The translations under genes were made by a program, and so were the position numbers. Below the pieces are notes generated by a model. That model saw only the letters and a program-made list of their open reading frames with translations. It made no database searches and was not told the origin of the DNA. A stretch of DNA of 64,000 nucleotides from Phaeocystidibacter sp965659415 (GTDB lineage: Bacteria; Bacteroidota; Bacteroidia; Flavobacteriales; Schleiferiaceae): the NCBI GenBank assembly GCA_965659415.1, contig CBFHVA010000006.1, positions 62,001 to 126,000 of the forward strand, in the 5' to 3' direction. Positions 51,816-59,943 of the stretch are shown here, piece by piece. The first letter of the stretch is position 1, and every line of letters starts with the position of its first letter.

Positions 51816-52826
51816 ATGGGCTCAACATTTTTTCAAAAAAGGAGTATCTACGCCCTCGGAACGGCGGCTTCACTTATCGCAGTTGTATTCTTCATTGCTT
51901 CCTTTCAATCCGCTCCAGAACTCCCTAGCCTTAATGCAGCATTGGTAGTGGACTTACTCCTTACCGTTCCGCTGGTTTATCTGATCATGATTTGGAAAAC
52001 AGAGGTGCCCAAGATCACGGTAGTTCCGCTTTCGGTCGTTTCATTGATTTTGGGATATCGTTTTCTACCACAGAATGCGCATACGTATCTCGATGTATAT
52101 CAAGATTTCATACATCCTTTCCTTGAGTTTGGCGTTCTCACTTTTGTCGTTTTAAAGGCACGCCGTTTCATTTTGCGAATGAAGCAACATGAAGAGGTTA
52201 AAGTAGACTTTTTTGACGCCATTCAAAAGGTGAGTTCAGACCTGATTCCGAAAAAGGTAGCACCTTTCCTAGCTACTGAAATAGCCGTTTTCTATTATGC
52301 CTTCTTTAGCCGAAAGAAGCCCCTACCAACAAACGCTTACACGATTCACAAAAACAGTGGATCCCTTGCTCTCCTGGGTGCCGTGATCTTCCTAATTTTG
52401 GTAGAAACTAGTGTGATTCACTTACTCTTAGCTAGATGGAATGATACCGTGGCCTGGGTGTTAACCATTCTAAGCATTTACACAGGTTTACAAATGCTCG
52501 GTATTGCGAGATCTATACCGGCACGTCCCGTTGTAATTGAGGACGATGCGCTGTTGATCCGTTACGGCATTGCTGGTTCTGTCCGCATTCCTTTTCACCT
52601 CATCACATCTGTTCAATCTATGGAGACCGATCTTGAAGAGGGCATGTTGAAATCTGGCTTATTGGCACAATTGGAGCCTCACAATATATTGATCGAAGTG
52701 AGCGAATCGCTCGAATATCAACGGCTTTATGGCATGAGGAAGTCATTTAGAAGAATGGCCTTTTTTGTGGATGATAAAAGTGGCTTCATTACCAACTTAG
52801 AAGAACGCTTGTCTGGGAAAGAATAA
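51816..52826 (+). CDS. Multi-pass membrane protein of unknown function with PH-like C-terminal region
   Basis: 336 residues from ATG 51816. About six hydrophobic segments fall at roughly 13-31, 41-60, 66-82, 96-112, 182-206 and 212-235. The C-terminal 100 residues are soluble and look like a bacterial PH-type domain: ARPVVIEDDALLIRYGIAGS, RIPFHLITSVQSMETDLEEG, ending in ITNLEERLSGKE. I do not recognise the family. It stands between the serC-serA terminator and the DUF1015 gene, with its own candidate promoter. Confidence 0.75.
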   Translation: MGSTFFQKRSIYALGTAASLIAVVFFIASFQSAPELPSLNAALVVDLLLTVPLVYLIMIWKTEVPKITVVPLSVVSLILGYRFLPQNAHTYLDVYQDFIHPFLEFGVLTFVVLKARRFILRMKQHEEVKVDFFDAIQKVSSDLIPKKVAPFLATEIAVFYYAFFSRKKPLPTNAYTIHKNSGSLALLGAVIFLILVETSVIHLLLARWNDTVAWVLTILSIYTGLQMLGIARSIPARPVVIEDDALLIRYGIAGSVRIPFHLITSVQSMETDLEEGMLKSGLLAQLEPHNILIEVSESLEYQRLYGMRKSFRRMAFFVDDKSGFITNLEERLSGKE

Positions 52827-52866
52827 TCAGTTTTCACTAAGCCTTTCGGAAATTGAACGGCGCACC

Positions 52867-52874
52867 TATCTTTG
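52867..52874 (+). promoter_or_regulatory. Candidate -7 element TATCTTTG
   Basis: Exact TAnnTTTG, 22 nt before the DUF1015 gene ATG. Confidence 0.45.
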
Positions 52875-52896
52875 TAACAAGGCTCAATTTTAGAAA

Positions 52897-54126
52897 ATGA
52901 TTAAGGTATCTCCTTTTCGAGCAGTGCGCGCAAAACGCGACATTGTCAGTTTAGTAGCGTCGCGTTCCTACGTAAGCTATTCAGATCAGCAGCTTGTAGA
53001 AAAGCTCGAGAACAATCCATATACATTCTTGCACATCATTCACCCTGACATGAAGGAGGTCGAACGAAAGCAAGGTGCCATTAAGTATGAACTGGTTCGT
53101 AATGCTTTTGAGAACTTTCGGTCAGAAGGCATTTTCGTAAAAGACCCTGAGGCGGGATTTTACATCTATCAGCAAAAAACCCATTCGCATGTGTTCATCG
53201 GAATCATTGGGGCTGTTTCCGCAGAAGACTACGATGAAAAGCGAATATTGGTCCACGAACAAACACTCACACAAAGAGAGGAAATGTTCAAAGAATATTT
53301 GAGTGTTACCGGGTTTAACGCGGAGCCGGTATTACTCATGTATCCTGAGAACGGAGATGTGAATTCTGTATTGGGTAAAGTGATGGAAGAGCGTCCTGAA
53401 TTTGAATTCACCACCACAGATCGCGTTTCGCATTATTTGTGGCAAATCAACCAACCGGGCGATATACAAACGATACAGGGTGCCTTTCAGTCAATGGATC
53501 AGATTTACATTGCCGATGGTCATCATCGCAGTGCCTCATCTGCCCTCCTCGCCAAAGAGAAAAAAGCAGAAGGCAAAACCGGACCTTTTGATCACTTTAT
53601 GGCCTACTTAATTCCCGATAGCGCCATTCACATCCATGGTTTTCATCGATTGATAAAGAACATCGACATCACAGAAGATGAGCTATTGAACAAGTTAGAA
53701 GAACAGTTCATTGTTTCAGATTGGGAAGGCGAAACCTACCATCCTGACCGACTTCATGAGCTCGGTATGTACTTAAATGGTAAATGGAAAACGCTTTCCG
53801 CCAAGCCAGGCACCTTCGACCCGGAAGACCCCATCTCTGCCCTGGATGCAGAAATCTTGAGTAGAAATGTACTTCAACGGATTTTGAATATTCACGACCT
53901 ACGGAACGACCCAAGAGTAGATTTCATACCTGGTGATCAAGGATGCCAACCCATTGAAGACGCCATAGATGGCGGTGCATATCAATTTGGATTTGCACTT
54001 TTTGCTGTTTCTCCTGATCAGATCAAAGCCGTTGCCGATGCGGAGAAAATCATGCCTCCTAAGTCAACGTATGTAGAGCCCAAGTTGAGATCAGGCTTGA
54101 CCATTTTTGAGCTTTACGAACCTTGA
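52897..54126 (+). CDS. DUF1015 domain-containing protein
   Basis: 409 residues. The N-terminus MIKVSPFRAVRAKRDIVSLV and the internal IADGHHRSASSALLAKE are hallmark DUF1015 motifs; the DGHHR segment suggests a metal- or phosphate-binding site. The C-terminus (AEKIMPPKSTYVEPKLRSGL) is also conserved. It is cytoplasmic with no known reaction. I recall DUF1015 genes next to serC/serA in many Bacteroidota and Firmicutes, so a link to serine or one-carbon metabolism is plausible. yggS follows after 42 bases. Confidence 0.88.
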   Translation: MIKVSPFRAVRAKRDIVSLVASRSYVSYSDQQLVEKLENNPYTFLHIIHPDMKEVERKQGAIKYELVRNAFENFRSEGIFVKDPEAGFYIYQQKTHSHVFIGIIGAVSAEDYDEKRILVHEQTLTQREEMFKEYLSVTGFNAEPVLLMYPENGDVNSVLGKVMEERPEFEFTTTDRVSHYLWQINQPGDIQTIQGAFQSMDQIYIADGHHRSASSALLAKEKKAEGKTGPFDHFMAYLIPDSAIHIHGFHRLIKNIDITEDELLNKLEEQFIVSDWEGETYHPDRLHELGMYLNGKWKTLSAKPGTFDPEDPISALDAEILSRNVLQRILNIHDLRNDPRVDFIPGDQGCQPIEDAIDGGAYQFGFALFAVSPDQIKAVADAEKIMPPKSTYVEPKLRSGLTIFELYEP

Positions 54127-54168
54127 GAACCTTCTCCATTTCTATACGTTCAGAACAGAAAGAGAAAT

Positions 54169-54828
54169 ATGAGCACCATTTCCGATAATCTTCAGCAAAT
54201 AAAATCTGCCATTCCAGAGCACGTCACGCTGGTGGCGGTGAGTAAAACCAAGCCTGCTTCAGATGTTCTCGAGGCCTACGAAGCTGGTCATCGCATTTTT
54301 GGAGAGAATAAGGTTCAAGAATTGGCCGAGAAGTTTGAGGAGCTTCCAAAAGATATTGAATGGCATATGATTGGCCATGTTCAAACGAACAAGATTAAAT
54401 ACATGGCTCCCTTTGTAAGCATGATTCACGGATGCGATCGTGAGAAAGTGCTGAAAATGGTGCAAAAGGAAGCGCTGAAAAACGACCGAATAATCGATGT
54501 GCTTCTTCAAGTCCACATTGCCGAAGAGTCGAGTAAGTTCGGTTTTGACGAAACTGAGCTTGTAGAGTTCATAGAATCAAACCGTTGGAAAGAATATTCG
54601 AACATTCGAATTCGCGGTTTAATGGGCATGGCCACATTTACAGAAGATGGCAACCAAGTTTCACGAGAGTTTGACTCCTTGAAGAACCTGTTTGATAAAT
54701 TCTCAAATACCGTTGGAAGTTACTTCGACACCCTTTCAATGGGCATGAGCGGTGATTTTGAACTAGCCATTCAGGCCGGTTCAAATATGATCAGAGTGGG
54801 GAGTTCGATATTCGGCCTGCGAGGATAA
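54169..54828 (+). CDS. YggS-family PLP-binding protein
   Basis: 219 residues, normal for YggS/PLPBP. The PLP lysine is in VTLVAVSKTKPASDVLEAYE, and the TIM-barrel segments GENKVQEL, WHMIGHVQTNK, RGLMGMATF and LSMGMSGDFELAIQAGSNMIRVG are all present. It balances free pyridoxal phosphate rather than catalysing a reaction. It probably shares a transcript with the DUF1015 gene. Confidence 0.94.
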   Translation: MSTISDNLQQIKSAIPEHVTLVAVSKTKPASDVLEAYEAGHRIFGENKVQELAEKFEELPKDIEWHMIGHVQTNKIKYMAPFVSMIHGCDREKVLKMVQKEALKNDRIIDVLLQVHIAEESSKFGFDETELVEFIESNRWKEYSNIRIRGLMGMATFTEDGNQVSREFDSLKNLFDKFSNTVGSYFDTLSMGMSGDFELAIQAGSNMIRVGSSIFGLRG

Positions 54829-54892
54829 ACTTCTCGTTAAATGGGACCTTTTTTTGAGCTACAAACGAGACCATTTGTACAAATCATTGCAC

Positions 54893-54900
54893 TACCTTTG
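54893..54900 (+). promoter_or_regulatory. Candidate start-proximal -7 element TACCTTTG
   Basis: Exact TAnnTTTG, 5 nt before ATG 54906, with a TTTG 15 nt upstream (54874-54877). Predicts a leaderless mRNA. Confidence 0.5.
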
Positions 54901-54905
54901 AATAC

Positions 54906-56243
54906 ATGTACGCGGTAATTGATATTGAAACTTCAGGAGGAAAGTTCGGAGAAGAACGCATCATTGAGGTGGCCATTTTTCGCTACGAAAACGGCGAGAT
55001 TACCGATCAAATTATCTCACTTATCAATCCTCAAGGGCCCATTCAGCCATACGTACAGAAACTAACCGGCATCACTCCAAAAATGGTACGCCGCGCACCG
55101 AAGTTTCATGAGCTCGCGAAGCGAATAATTGAGATAAGCGAAGATGCCGTGTTCGTTGCCCACAATGTGAACTTTGATTATCGCGTGGTGCAAGATGAGT
55201 TTGCTCGATTGGGATACGACTATCAGCGAAAAACGCTAGACACCATAACGCATGCTCAAAGGCTTATTCCGGGTTTGAAGGCCTACGGACTTGAGACGCT
55301 TTGTGAAACGCTGGGCATTCTGAACACCAATCGACACAGAGCTGACGGCGATGCAAGGGCAACGGTAAAACTGCTTTCCATTCTGCTTGATAAGGATACA
55401 GACAAGAAAATCGAATCGATTGCACGTGATAGAAAGGATACGGCTCCTGACCATGATTTCAGCGACCTGACTGCCGAATTGTACAACACCACTGGATTGT
55501 ACTACATCCACAACAAGGCAGGGGAAGTAATCTATTTAGGGCAAAGCAACAATTTGCGCAATAAAATAGACCGCCATTTTCTAGCCACTAATGAACGGGC
55601 ACTGCAACTCCAAAGTGAATCCGACAGTATTCATATCGAACCTACAGGTAGCGAACTGATCGCACTGATTACGGAACATTTAGAACTGAGAAAGCTCAAG
55701 CCAAAGCTCAATAAGCGAACCGACAAGTATTCACTGTCCTACGGTGTATTTATCAGTACTAATGATGATGAATCCATCCGCCAGATTCGAGTCCAGAAGA
55801 TCAAGAAGGAAGTGCCCTTGATTCATGTGGCCGATGAAAATTCGGGGATTGAACTAGCAGGCAAATACTGTAGAAACTTCGACATCACGCCTAAAGATGT
55901 AGCTCTTTCCTTCCAACTTGACCGAATGCAGGCGGCATACAACGCACATCTCGAACCGCAAAAGTCATCCGTAAAGTCACTCCAGAATAGAATTTGGCGC
56001 ACCGCTCTTCCATTCAAAAACGCATTGCTCATTGATCAAGGCAGAAAAACAGGAGAGAAATCTGTGGTGGTTTGGGAAGAAGGAAAAATTCGAGGGTACG
56101 GCTTTTTTGATCTTGAATTCCAACTAGGAGATATTGAAACCATCAAACAGTCCATGACGCCCGTCACCTCGAGCAATTACTTAAGCAGCTTGGTGTACGA
56201 CCACTACCGTTCAGGCAAGTTCGTGGAAATCAGAACCTATTAG
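54906..56243 (+). CDS. DnaQ-like 3'-5' exonuclease fused to a GIY-YIG nuclease domain
   Basis: 445 residues. Residues 1-165 form a DEDDh exonuclease: IDIETSGGKFGEERIIEV (Asp6, Glu8), VAHNVNFDYRVV, and HRADGDARA with the general-base His144. Residues about 190-275 are a UvrC-type GIY-YIG domain: TTGLYYIHNKAGEVIYLGQS, and a later Glu in SELIALITEHLE. About 170 further residues follow with no recognised domain. The combination resembles Pol III epsilon/UvrC-N fusions known in other bacteria and suggests a repair or excision-type nuclease. The stop overlaps the convergent OMP stop by 4 bases. Confidence 0.9.
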   Translation: MYAVIDIETSGGKFGEERIIEVAIFRYENGEITDQIISLINPQGPIQPYVQKLTGITPKMVRRAPKFHELAKRIIEISEDAVFVAHNVNFDYRVVQDEFARLGYDYQRKTLDTITHAQRLIPGLKAYGLETLCETLGILNTNRHRADGDARATVKLLSILLDKDTDKKIESIARDRKDTAPDHDFSDLTAELYNTTGLYYIHNKAGEVIYLGQSNNLRNKIDRHFLATNERALQLQSESDSIHIEPTGSELIALITEHLELRKLKPKLNKRTDKYSLSYGVFISTNDDESIRQIRVQKIKKEVPLIHVADENSGIELAGKYCRNFDITPKDVALSFQLDRMQAAYNAHLEPQKSSVKSLQNRIWRTALPFKNALLIDQGRKTGEKSVVVWEEGKIRGYGFFDLEFQLGDIETIKQSMTPVTSSNYLSSLVYDHYRSGKFVEIRTY

Positions 56244-56845
56244 AATAACGCGTATCCGAAGCTGAGGATGAACTGACCCGTTCGGGCGTCAACTTGGTAC
56301 GCTTGACCATCTACCACTATTTCATTCGCTATCTCTTGGAAGGCCCCTTCATACTTGGCATCTATTATGAAGTTCCCTAGGGTAAGTCCAACCCCCACTT
56401 GATAACCTAAGGTTCCACTGCTGTAGTCCACTTCAAAAATATCGGAGGGATAGTTGAGATTGTAACTCATTACGGGACCACCATATACACTTGCTGGTCC
56501 GAGTTTGAGTCCGAGGTTTACCGGAATATCAAGACGAGAGAGTTTGAAATCAGAATTACTTGAGGTTCCATCCGATTTGTTGACATCAATTTGACTGTTC
56601 AACTCCGTGTAGATGAACTCAGGCTGTACATAAAGACCCAAAAACTTAACTCGAGCGTATAACCCTGCGTGAAAGCCAACTTGACTCGAAGAACTTAGCT
56701 CATCCACTAGAGTATTATCTTCCAAATTATTGAAATCAACGCCTGTATAATTCAGCCCGCCTTTGATGCCAAAGTCAAGTTGCGCAAATAGACTGCTGCT
56801 ACTAAAAACGATAAGTACAAGTAAGGTGGTTAGGCGTGCTTGCAT
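56240..56845 (-). CDS. Outer-membrane beta-barrel protein
   Basis: 201 residues with a signal peptide (MQARLTTLLVLIVFSSSSLFAQ). LDFGIKGGLNYTGVDFNNLE, GFHAGLYARVKFLGLYVQPEFIYTEL and a C-terminal strand ending GYALF match the outer membrane beta-barrel (PorT-like OMP_b-brl_2) family. Its role is unknown. It starts 2 bases after the purC stop codon, so it is likely expressed with purC and phoH. Confidence 0.85.
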   Translation of the reverse strand: MQARLTTLLVLIVFSSSSLFAQLDFGIKGGLNYTGVDFNNLEDNTLVDELSSSSQVGFHAGLYARVKFLGLYVQPEFIYTELNSQIDVNKSDGTSSNSDFKLSRLDIPVNLGLKLGPASVYGGPVMSYNLNYPSDIFEVDYSSGTLGYQVGVGLTLGNFIIDAKYEGAFQEIANEIVVDGQAYQVDARTGQFILSFGYALF

Positions 56846-56847
56846 GG

Positions 56848-57798
56848 TTATAATTGTTTGAGGGCTTTTTCAACATTCTCGTTAATCCGCTCTTCTAATT
56901 TACTCAAATCACCAGGCTCAAAGGGCTTTCCAGTTACTTGTTCGAAGAGCTCTCGATAGCGAATACTTACAGATTGAACGAACTCATCGGTCATTTCGGG
57001 TACAACTTGCCCTTCTTTTCCTTGGAATCCGTTCTCGATGAGCCATTGTCTCACGAATTCTTTCGACAACTGCTTCTGCTCTTCTCCTTTGTTCTGGCGA
57101 TCCTCATAACCGTCCGAGTAAAAGTAGCGCGACGAATCAGGCGTATGAATTTCATCGATGAGCACAATCGTTCCATCAGCCAACTTTCCGAATTCATATT
57201 TGGTGTCTACCAAAATGAGTCCTCGTTCATTGGCCATATCCTGTCCTCGTTGGAAGAGTTTGCGCGTGTAGTCCTCCAACTGCAAGTAATCTTCTTCTGA
57301 AACTATACCTTGTTTCAAGATCGCTTCGCGAGAAATATCTTCATCGTGTAAACCTTGGTCTGCCTTGGTAGTTGGGGTGATTATGGGTTGTGGAAAAGCA
57401 TCATTCTCACGTAGGCCTTCGGGCATTGTAACTCCGCAAAGTACTCGTTCGCCGCTCCGATACGTTCTCCACGCGTGACCGCTCAAATATCCACGGATTA
57501 CCATTTCAACTTTGAAGGGTTCTGCCTTCTTGCCGATGGTTACAACTGGGTCAGGTACTGTCATTTTCCAATTTGGAACAATGTCAGATGTTGCGTCTAA
57601 GAAATGTGAAGCAATCTGATTGAGCACCTGTCCTTTGAACGGAATCCCCTTCGGAAGAACCACGTCGAAAGCCGAAATACGGTCGCTAGCTATCATCACG
57701 AGCACATCAGAGCCAATACTGTACACGTCCCTTACTTTTCCGTGGTAAACCTCCGTTTGACCAGTGAAATTGAATTCGGATTTATCGAGTGCGTTCAT
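56848..57798 (-). CDS. purC: Phosphoribosylaminoimidazole-succinocarboxamide synthase
   Basis: 316 residues, the longer SAICAR synthase type. It starts with a segment containing EVYHGKVRDVYSIGSDVLVM, then DRISAFDVVLPKGIPFKGQV, and LVDTKYEFGKLADGTIVLIDEIHTPDSSR holding the ATP/metal site. It joins aspartate to CAIR in purine synthesis; purL is at 19637-21871. The first 17 bases overlap phoH, in a different frame, so translation is probably coupled. Confidence 0.96.
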   Translation of the reverse strand: MNALDKSEFNFTGQTEVYHGKVRDVYSIGSDVLVMIASDRISAFDVVLPKGIPFKGQVLNQIASHFLDATSDIVPNWKMTVPDPVVTIGKKAEPFKVEMVIRGYLSGHAWRTYRSGERVLCGVTMPEGLRENDAFPQPIITPTTKADQGLHDEDISREAILKQGIVSEEDYLQLEDYTRKLFQRGQDMANERGLILVDTKYEFGKLADGTIVLIDEIHTPDSSRYFYSDGYEDRQNKGEEQKQLSKEFVRQWLIENGFQGKEGQVVPEMTDEFVQSVSIRYRELFEQVTGKPFEPGDLSKLEERINENVEKALKQL

Positions 57799-58747
57799 TC
57801 TTCTTTTCTTCTTTATCGTAGGCGTGAATGATATCCTTCACTAAAGGATGTCGGATCACGTCTTTATCATCAAGTTTGACTACAGAAACTCCATCAATTT
57901 TGCCCAAAATGCGGAGGGCTTCTTTCAATCCCGAACCTTGATTGCGCGGCAGATCGATCTGTGAAGCATCTCCGGTAACAATGAATTTGGCATGCTTGCC
58001 CATTCGGGTCAAGAACATCTTCATTTGGGCATGAGTGGTGTTCTGAGCTTCGTCCAAAATCACAAAGGCATTATCGAGCGTGCGACCGCGCATAAAAGCG
58101 AGTGGAGCAATTTCAATTACCCTTGTTTCCAAATAATACTGAAGCTTCTCATGAGGAATCATATCGTTCAGCGCATCATACAGCGGTTGCATGTATGGAT
58201 CGAGTTTCTCCTTCATATCCCCCGGCAAAAAGCCCAAATTTTCACCTGCTTCAACAGCGGGACGTGTGAGAATGATACGGCGAACTTCTTTGCTTTTCAA
58301 GGCGCGAACGGCAAGGGCTACACCGGTGTAAGTTTTACCTGTTCCGGCTGGGCCAATCGCAAACAGCATGTCGTTCTTCTCAATGGCCTCTACCATTTTC
58401 TTTTGGTTCAGGGTACGAGCCTTTATCAGCTTCCCGCCCGAACCATGAACGAGTACATCATCAAACTGAGCATAGGTTTTAGCCACTTCCCTTCCATCTT
58501 CCATCACAATGCGCTCAATCTGATTCTCGGTGATTGAGTTGTAACGCTGCAAATGGAGGAGAATTAAATTGAGCTTTTCTTCAAACTGCTCAATGATGGC
58601 CTCATCACCGTTCACCTTAATCGTATTCCCTCTAGCGGTAATTTTCAGCTTTGGGTAAAAGCTCTTTAGCAAGTTGAAATATCGATTGTTAGCTCCGTAG
58701 AATTCCTGTGGATCAGCATCTTCTAAGAGGACGGTTTTCTCAGTCAA
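57782..58747 (-). CDS. PhoH-family ATPase
   Basis: 321 residues. The N-terminal 100 residues contain a KH-like region. The PhoH/NTPase domain has Walker A AIGPAGTGKTYTGV and Walker B FVILDEAQNTT, then VTGDASQIDLPRNQGSGL. PhoH/YbeZ proteins act with YbeY in rRNA and RNA metabolism; ybeY is not visible here. The start is TTG at 58747: there is no in-frame ATG between the upstream stop and the conserved N-terminus. It heads the phoH-purC-OMP unit. Confidence 0.92.
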   Translation of the reverse strand: MTEKTVLLEDADPQEFYGANNRYFNLLKSFYPKLKITARGNTIKVNGDEAIIEQFEEKLNLILLHLQRYNSITENQIERIVMEDGREVAKTYAQFDDVLVHGSGGKLIKARTLNQKKMVEAIEKNDMLFAIGPAGTGKTYTGVALAVRALKSKEVRRIILTRPAVEAGENLGFLPGDMKEKLDPYMQPLYDALNDMIPHEKLQYYLETRVIEIAPLAFMRGRTLDNAFVILDEAQNTTHAQMKMFLTRMGKHAKFIVTGDASQIDLPRNQGSGLKEALRILGKIDGVSVVKLDDKDVIRHPLVKDIIHAYDKEEKKNERTR

Positions 58748-58751
58748 ATGT

Positions 58752-58759
58752 GGAAGGTA
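58752..58759 (-). promoter_or_regulatory. Candidate start-proximal -7-like element TACCTTCC
   Basis: On the minus strand, TAnnTT core, 4 nt before the phoH TTG start. Identical to the porQ element in both sequence and spacing. Confidence 0.3.
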
Positions 58760-58789
58760 TTTACGTTATGCACGAACCGCTTCAATTCG

Positions 58790-58797
58790 TACTTTTG
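58790..58797 (+). promoter_or_regulatory. Candidate -7 element TACTTTTG
   Basis: Exact TAnnTTTG, 55 nt before ATG 58853. The four-gene unit from the SAM hydrolase to the DUF4340-like gene would start here. Confidence 0.45.
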
Positions 58798-58852
58798 ATG
58801 TCACAAAATAACGGAATATCCCGCAAAATCGCTGCTGTCGTCATCAGGTTTT

Positions 58853-59650
58853 ATGAGCATAATCACCCTTACATCCGATTACGGAATTGTTGACCACGAC
58901 GTGGCGGCCCTCAAGGGTGATATTTGGCGAGAAGCCCCAGGTGCACAGATTGTTGATATTTCACATGGAGTAAGTCCATACTCTATTCTACAAGCGGCTT
59001 ATCTCGTGAGGCGAACCTTCCCTCATTATCCTAAAGGCACCATTCATTTACTCCTTGTAGATGCTCAACAAAAGGAAGGTTCAAACTACTTATTGGCCGT
59101 GTTGGATGGTCAGTATTTTCTTGCTCCTGATAACGGCATCATTACGCTACTCGCCAACGGCAAGAAGTTCGAGCAAATTATTGCCATCGACATGAGGAAT
59201 AGCAAGGGCGTAGAAGATGCGCACGACGTGTATTCTCAGGTTTGCGGACATCTATTGAGAGGCGGACAACCAAGCGTTCTGGGTCAAGCAGCTAAGAACA
59301 TGGTTGAGAAATCCCCATCGCACCCTACTTTGCGCCCGGACGGCTCCGAAATCGTTGGTCATGTAATTCATATAGATACCTTTGGCAACCTCGTTACCAA
59401 TGTGTCGAAACAATGGCTTATTGATCACGTGAGCGGCAAGCAACTCACCATACTTGCGAGGAACAAGAGACTTACCAAGATCTATGACTCTTACGTTGAA
59501 GGGCCAACGGAAGGAAGTGTTTTTGCCGTTTACAATAGTGATGGCCTTCTCGAAATCGCCGTTCAAAGACCGGGAGGTAAACTCATTAATAGCGCTTGCA
59601 GCCTTTTAGGCTTGCAGGTGAACAGTAATATTTTCATTGAAGTTCAATGA
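58853..59650 (+). CDS. SAM hydroxide adenosyltransferase (DUF62)
   Basis: 265 residues. N-terminal ITLTSDYGIVDHDVAALKGD with the catalytic Asp of the SAM-binding site, IVDISHGV, APDNGIITLL, and HIDTFGNLVTNVS, the conserved C-terminal domain motif. These enzymes hydrolyse S-adenosylmethionine to adenosine and methionine. It is the first gene of a chain of three ATGA overlaps. I recall the phoH / DUF62 / gld order in other Flavobacteriales. Confidence 0.92.
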   Translation: MSIITLTSDYGIVDHDVAALKGDIWREAPGAQIVDISHGVSPYSILQAAYLVRRTFPHYPKGTIHLLLVDAQQKEGSNYLLAVLDGQYFLAPDNGIITLLANGKKFEQIIAIDMRNSKGVEDAHDVYSQVCGHLLRGGQPSVLGQAAKNMVEKSPSHPTLRPDGSEIVGHVIHIDTFGNLVTNVSKQWLIDHVSGKQLTILARNKRLTKIYDSYVEGPTEGSVFAVYNSDGLLEIAVQRPGGKLINSACSLLGLQVNSNIFIEVQ

Positions 59651-59943
59651 TTGTACGTGTCGTTAAAATGCACTTTAAGCCAGAAAACATTTCGGCTTTC
59701 CAAAGTCTATTCGCTGAACGAAAAGAGCGAATAAGAGGTTTTGCAGGTTGCACTCACCTCGAACTCTGGCAGGACGTAAATGAACCAGGTATATTTTTTA
59801 CATATAGTCATTGGAACTTAGCCTCAGACCTAGAAGCCTATAGGCATAGCAATTTGTTCAATGAAACCTGGAAACTCACCAAAGCACTTTTCGCAGAAAA
59901 AGCACAAGCCTGGAGTGTTGAACCGCAAGTAAAGCTTCCATGA
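59647..59943 (+). CDS. Antibiotic biosynthesis monooxygenase (ABM) domain protein
   Basis: 98 residues with the ferredoxin-like dimeric alpha/beta-barrel pattern of ABM proteins: VRVVKMHFKPENISAFQSLF, GCTHLELWQDVNEPGIFFTY, HWNLASDLEAYRHSNLFNE. Such proteins act on quinones or haem, or are structural; here no substrate is suggested. The ATGA start overlaps the DUF62 stop, and its own stop overlaps the gldFG start. Confidence 0.88.
   Translation: MIVRVVKMHFKPENISAFQSLFAERKERIRGFAGCTHLELWQDVNEPGIFFTYSHWNLASDLEAYRHSNLFNETWKLTKALFAEKAQAWSVEPQVKLP

Noticed and set aside
57992..58537. 181-codon plus-strand open frame
   Set aside because: Antisense to phoH, whose motifs are unambiguous.
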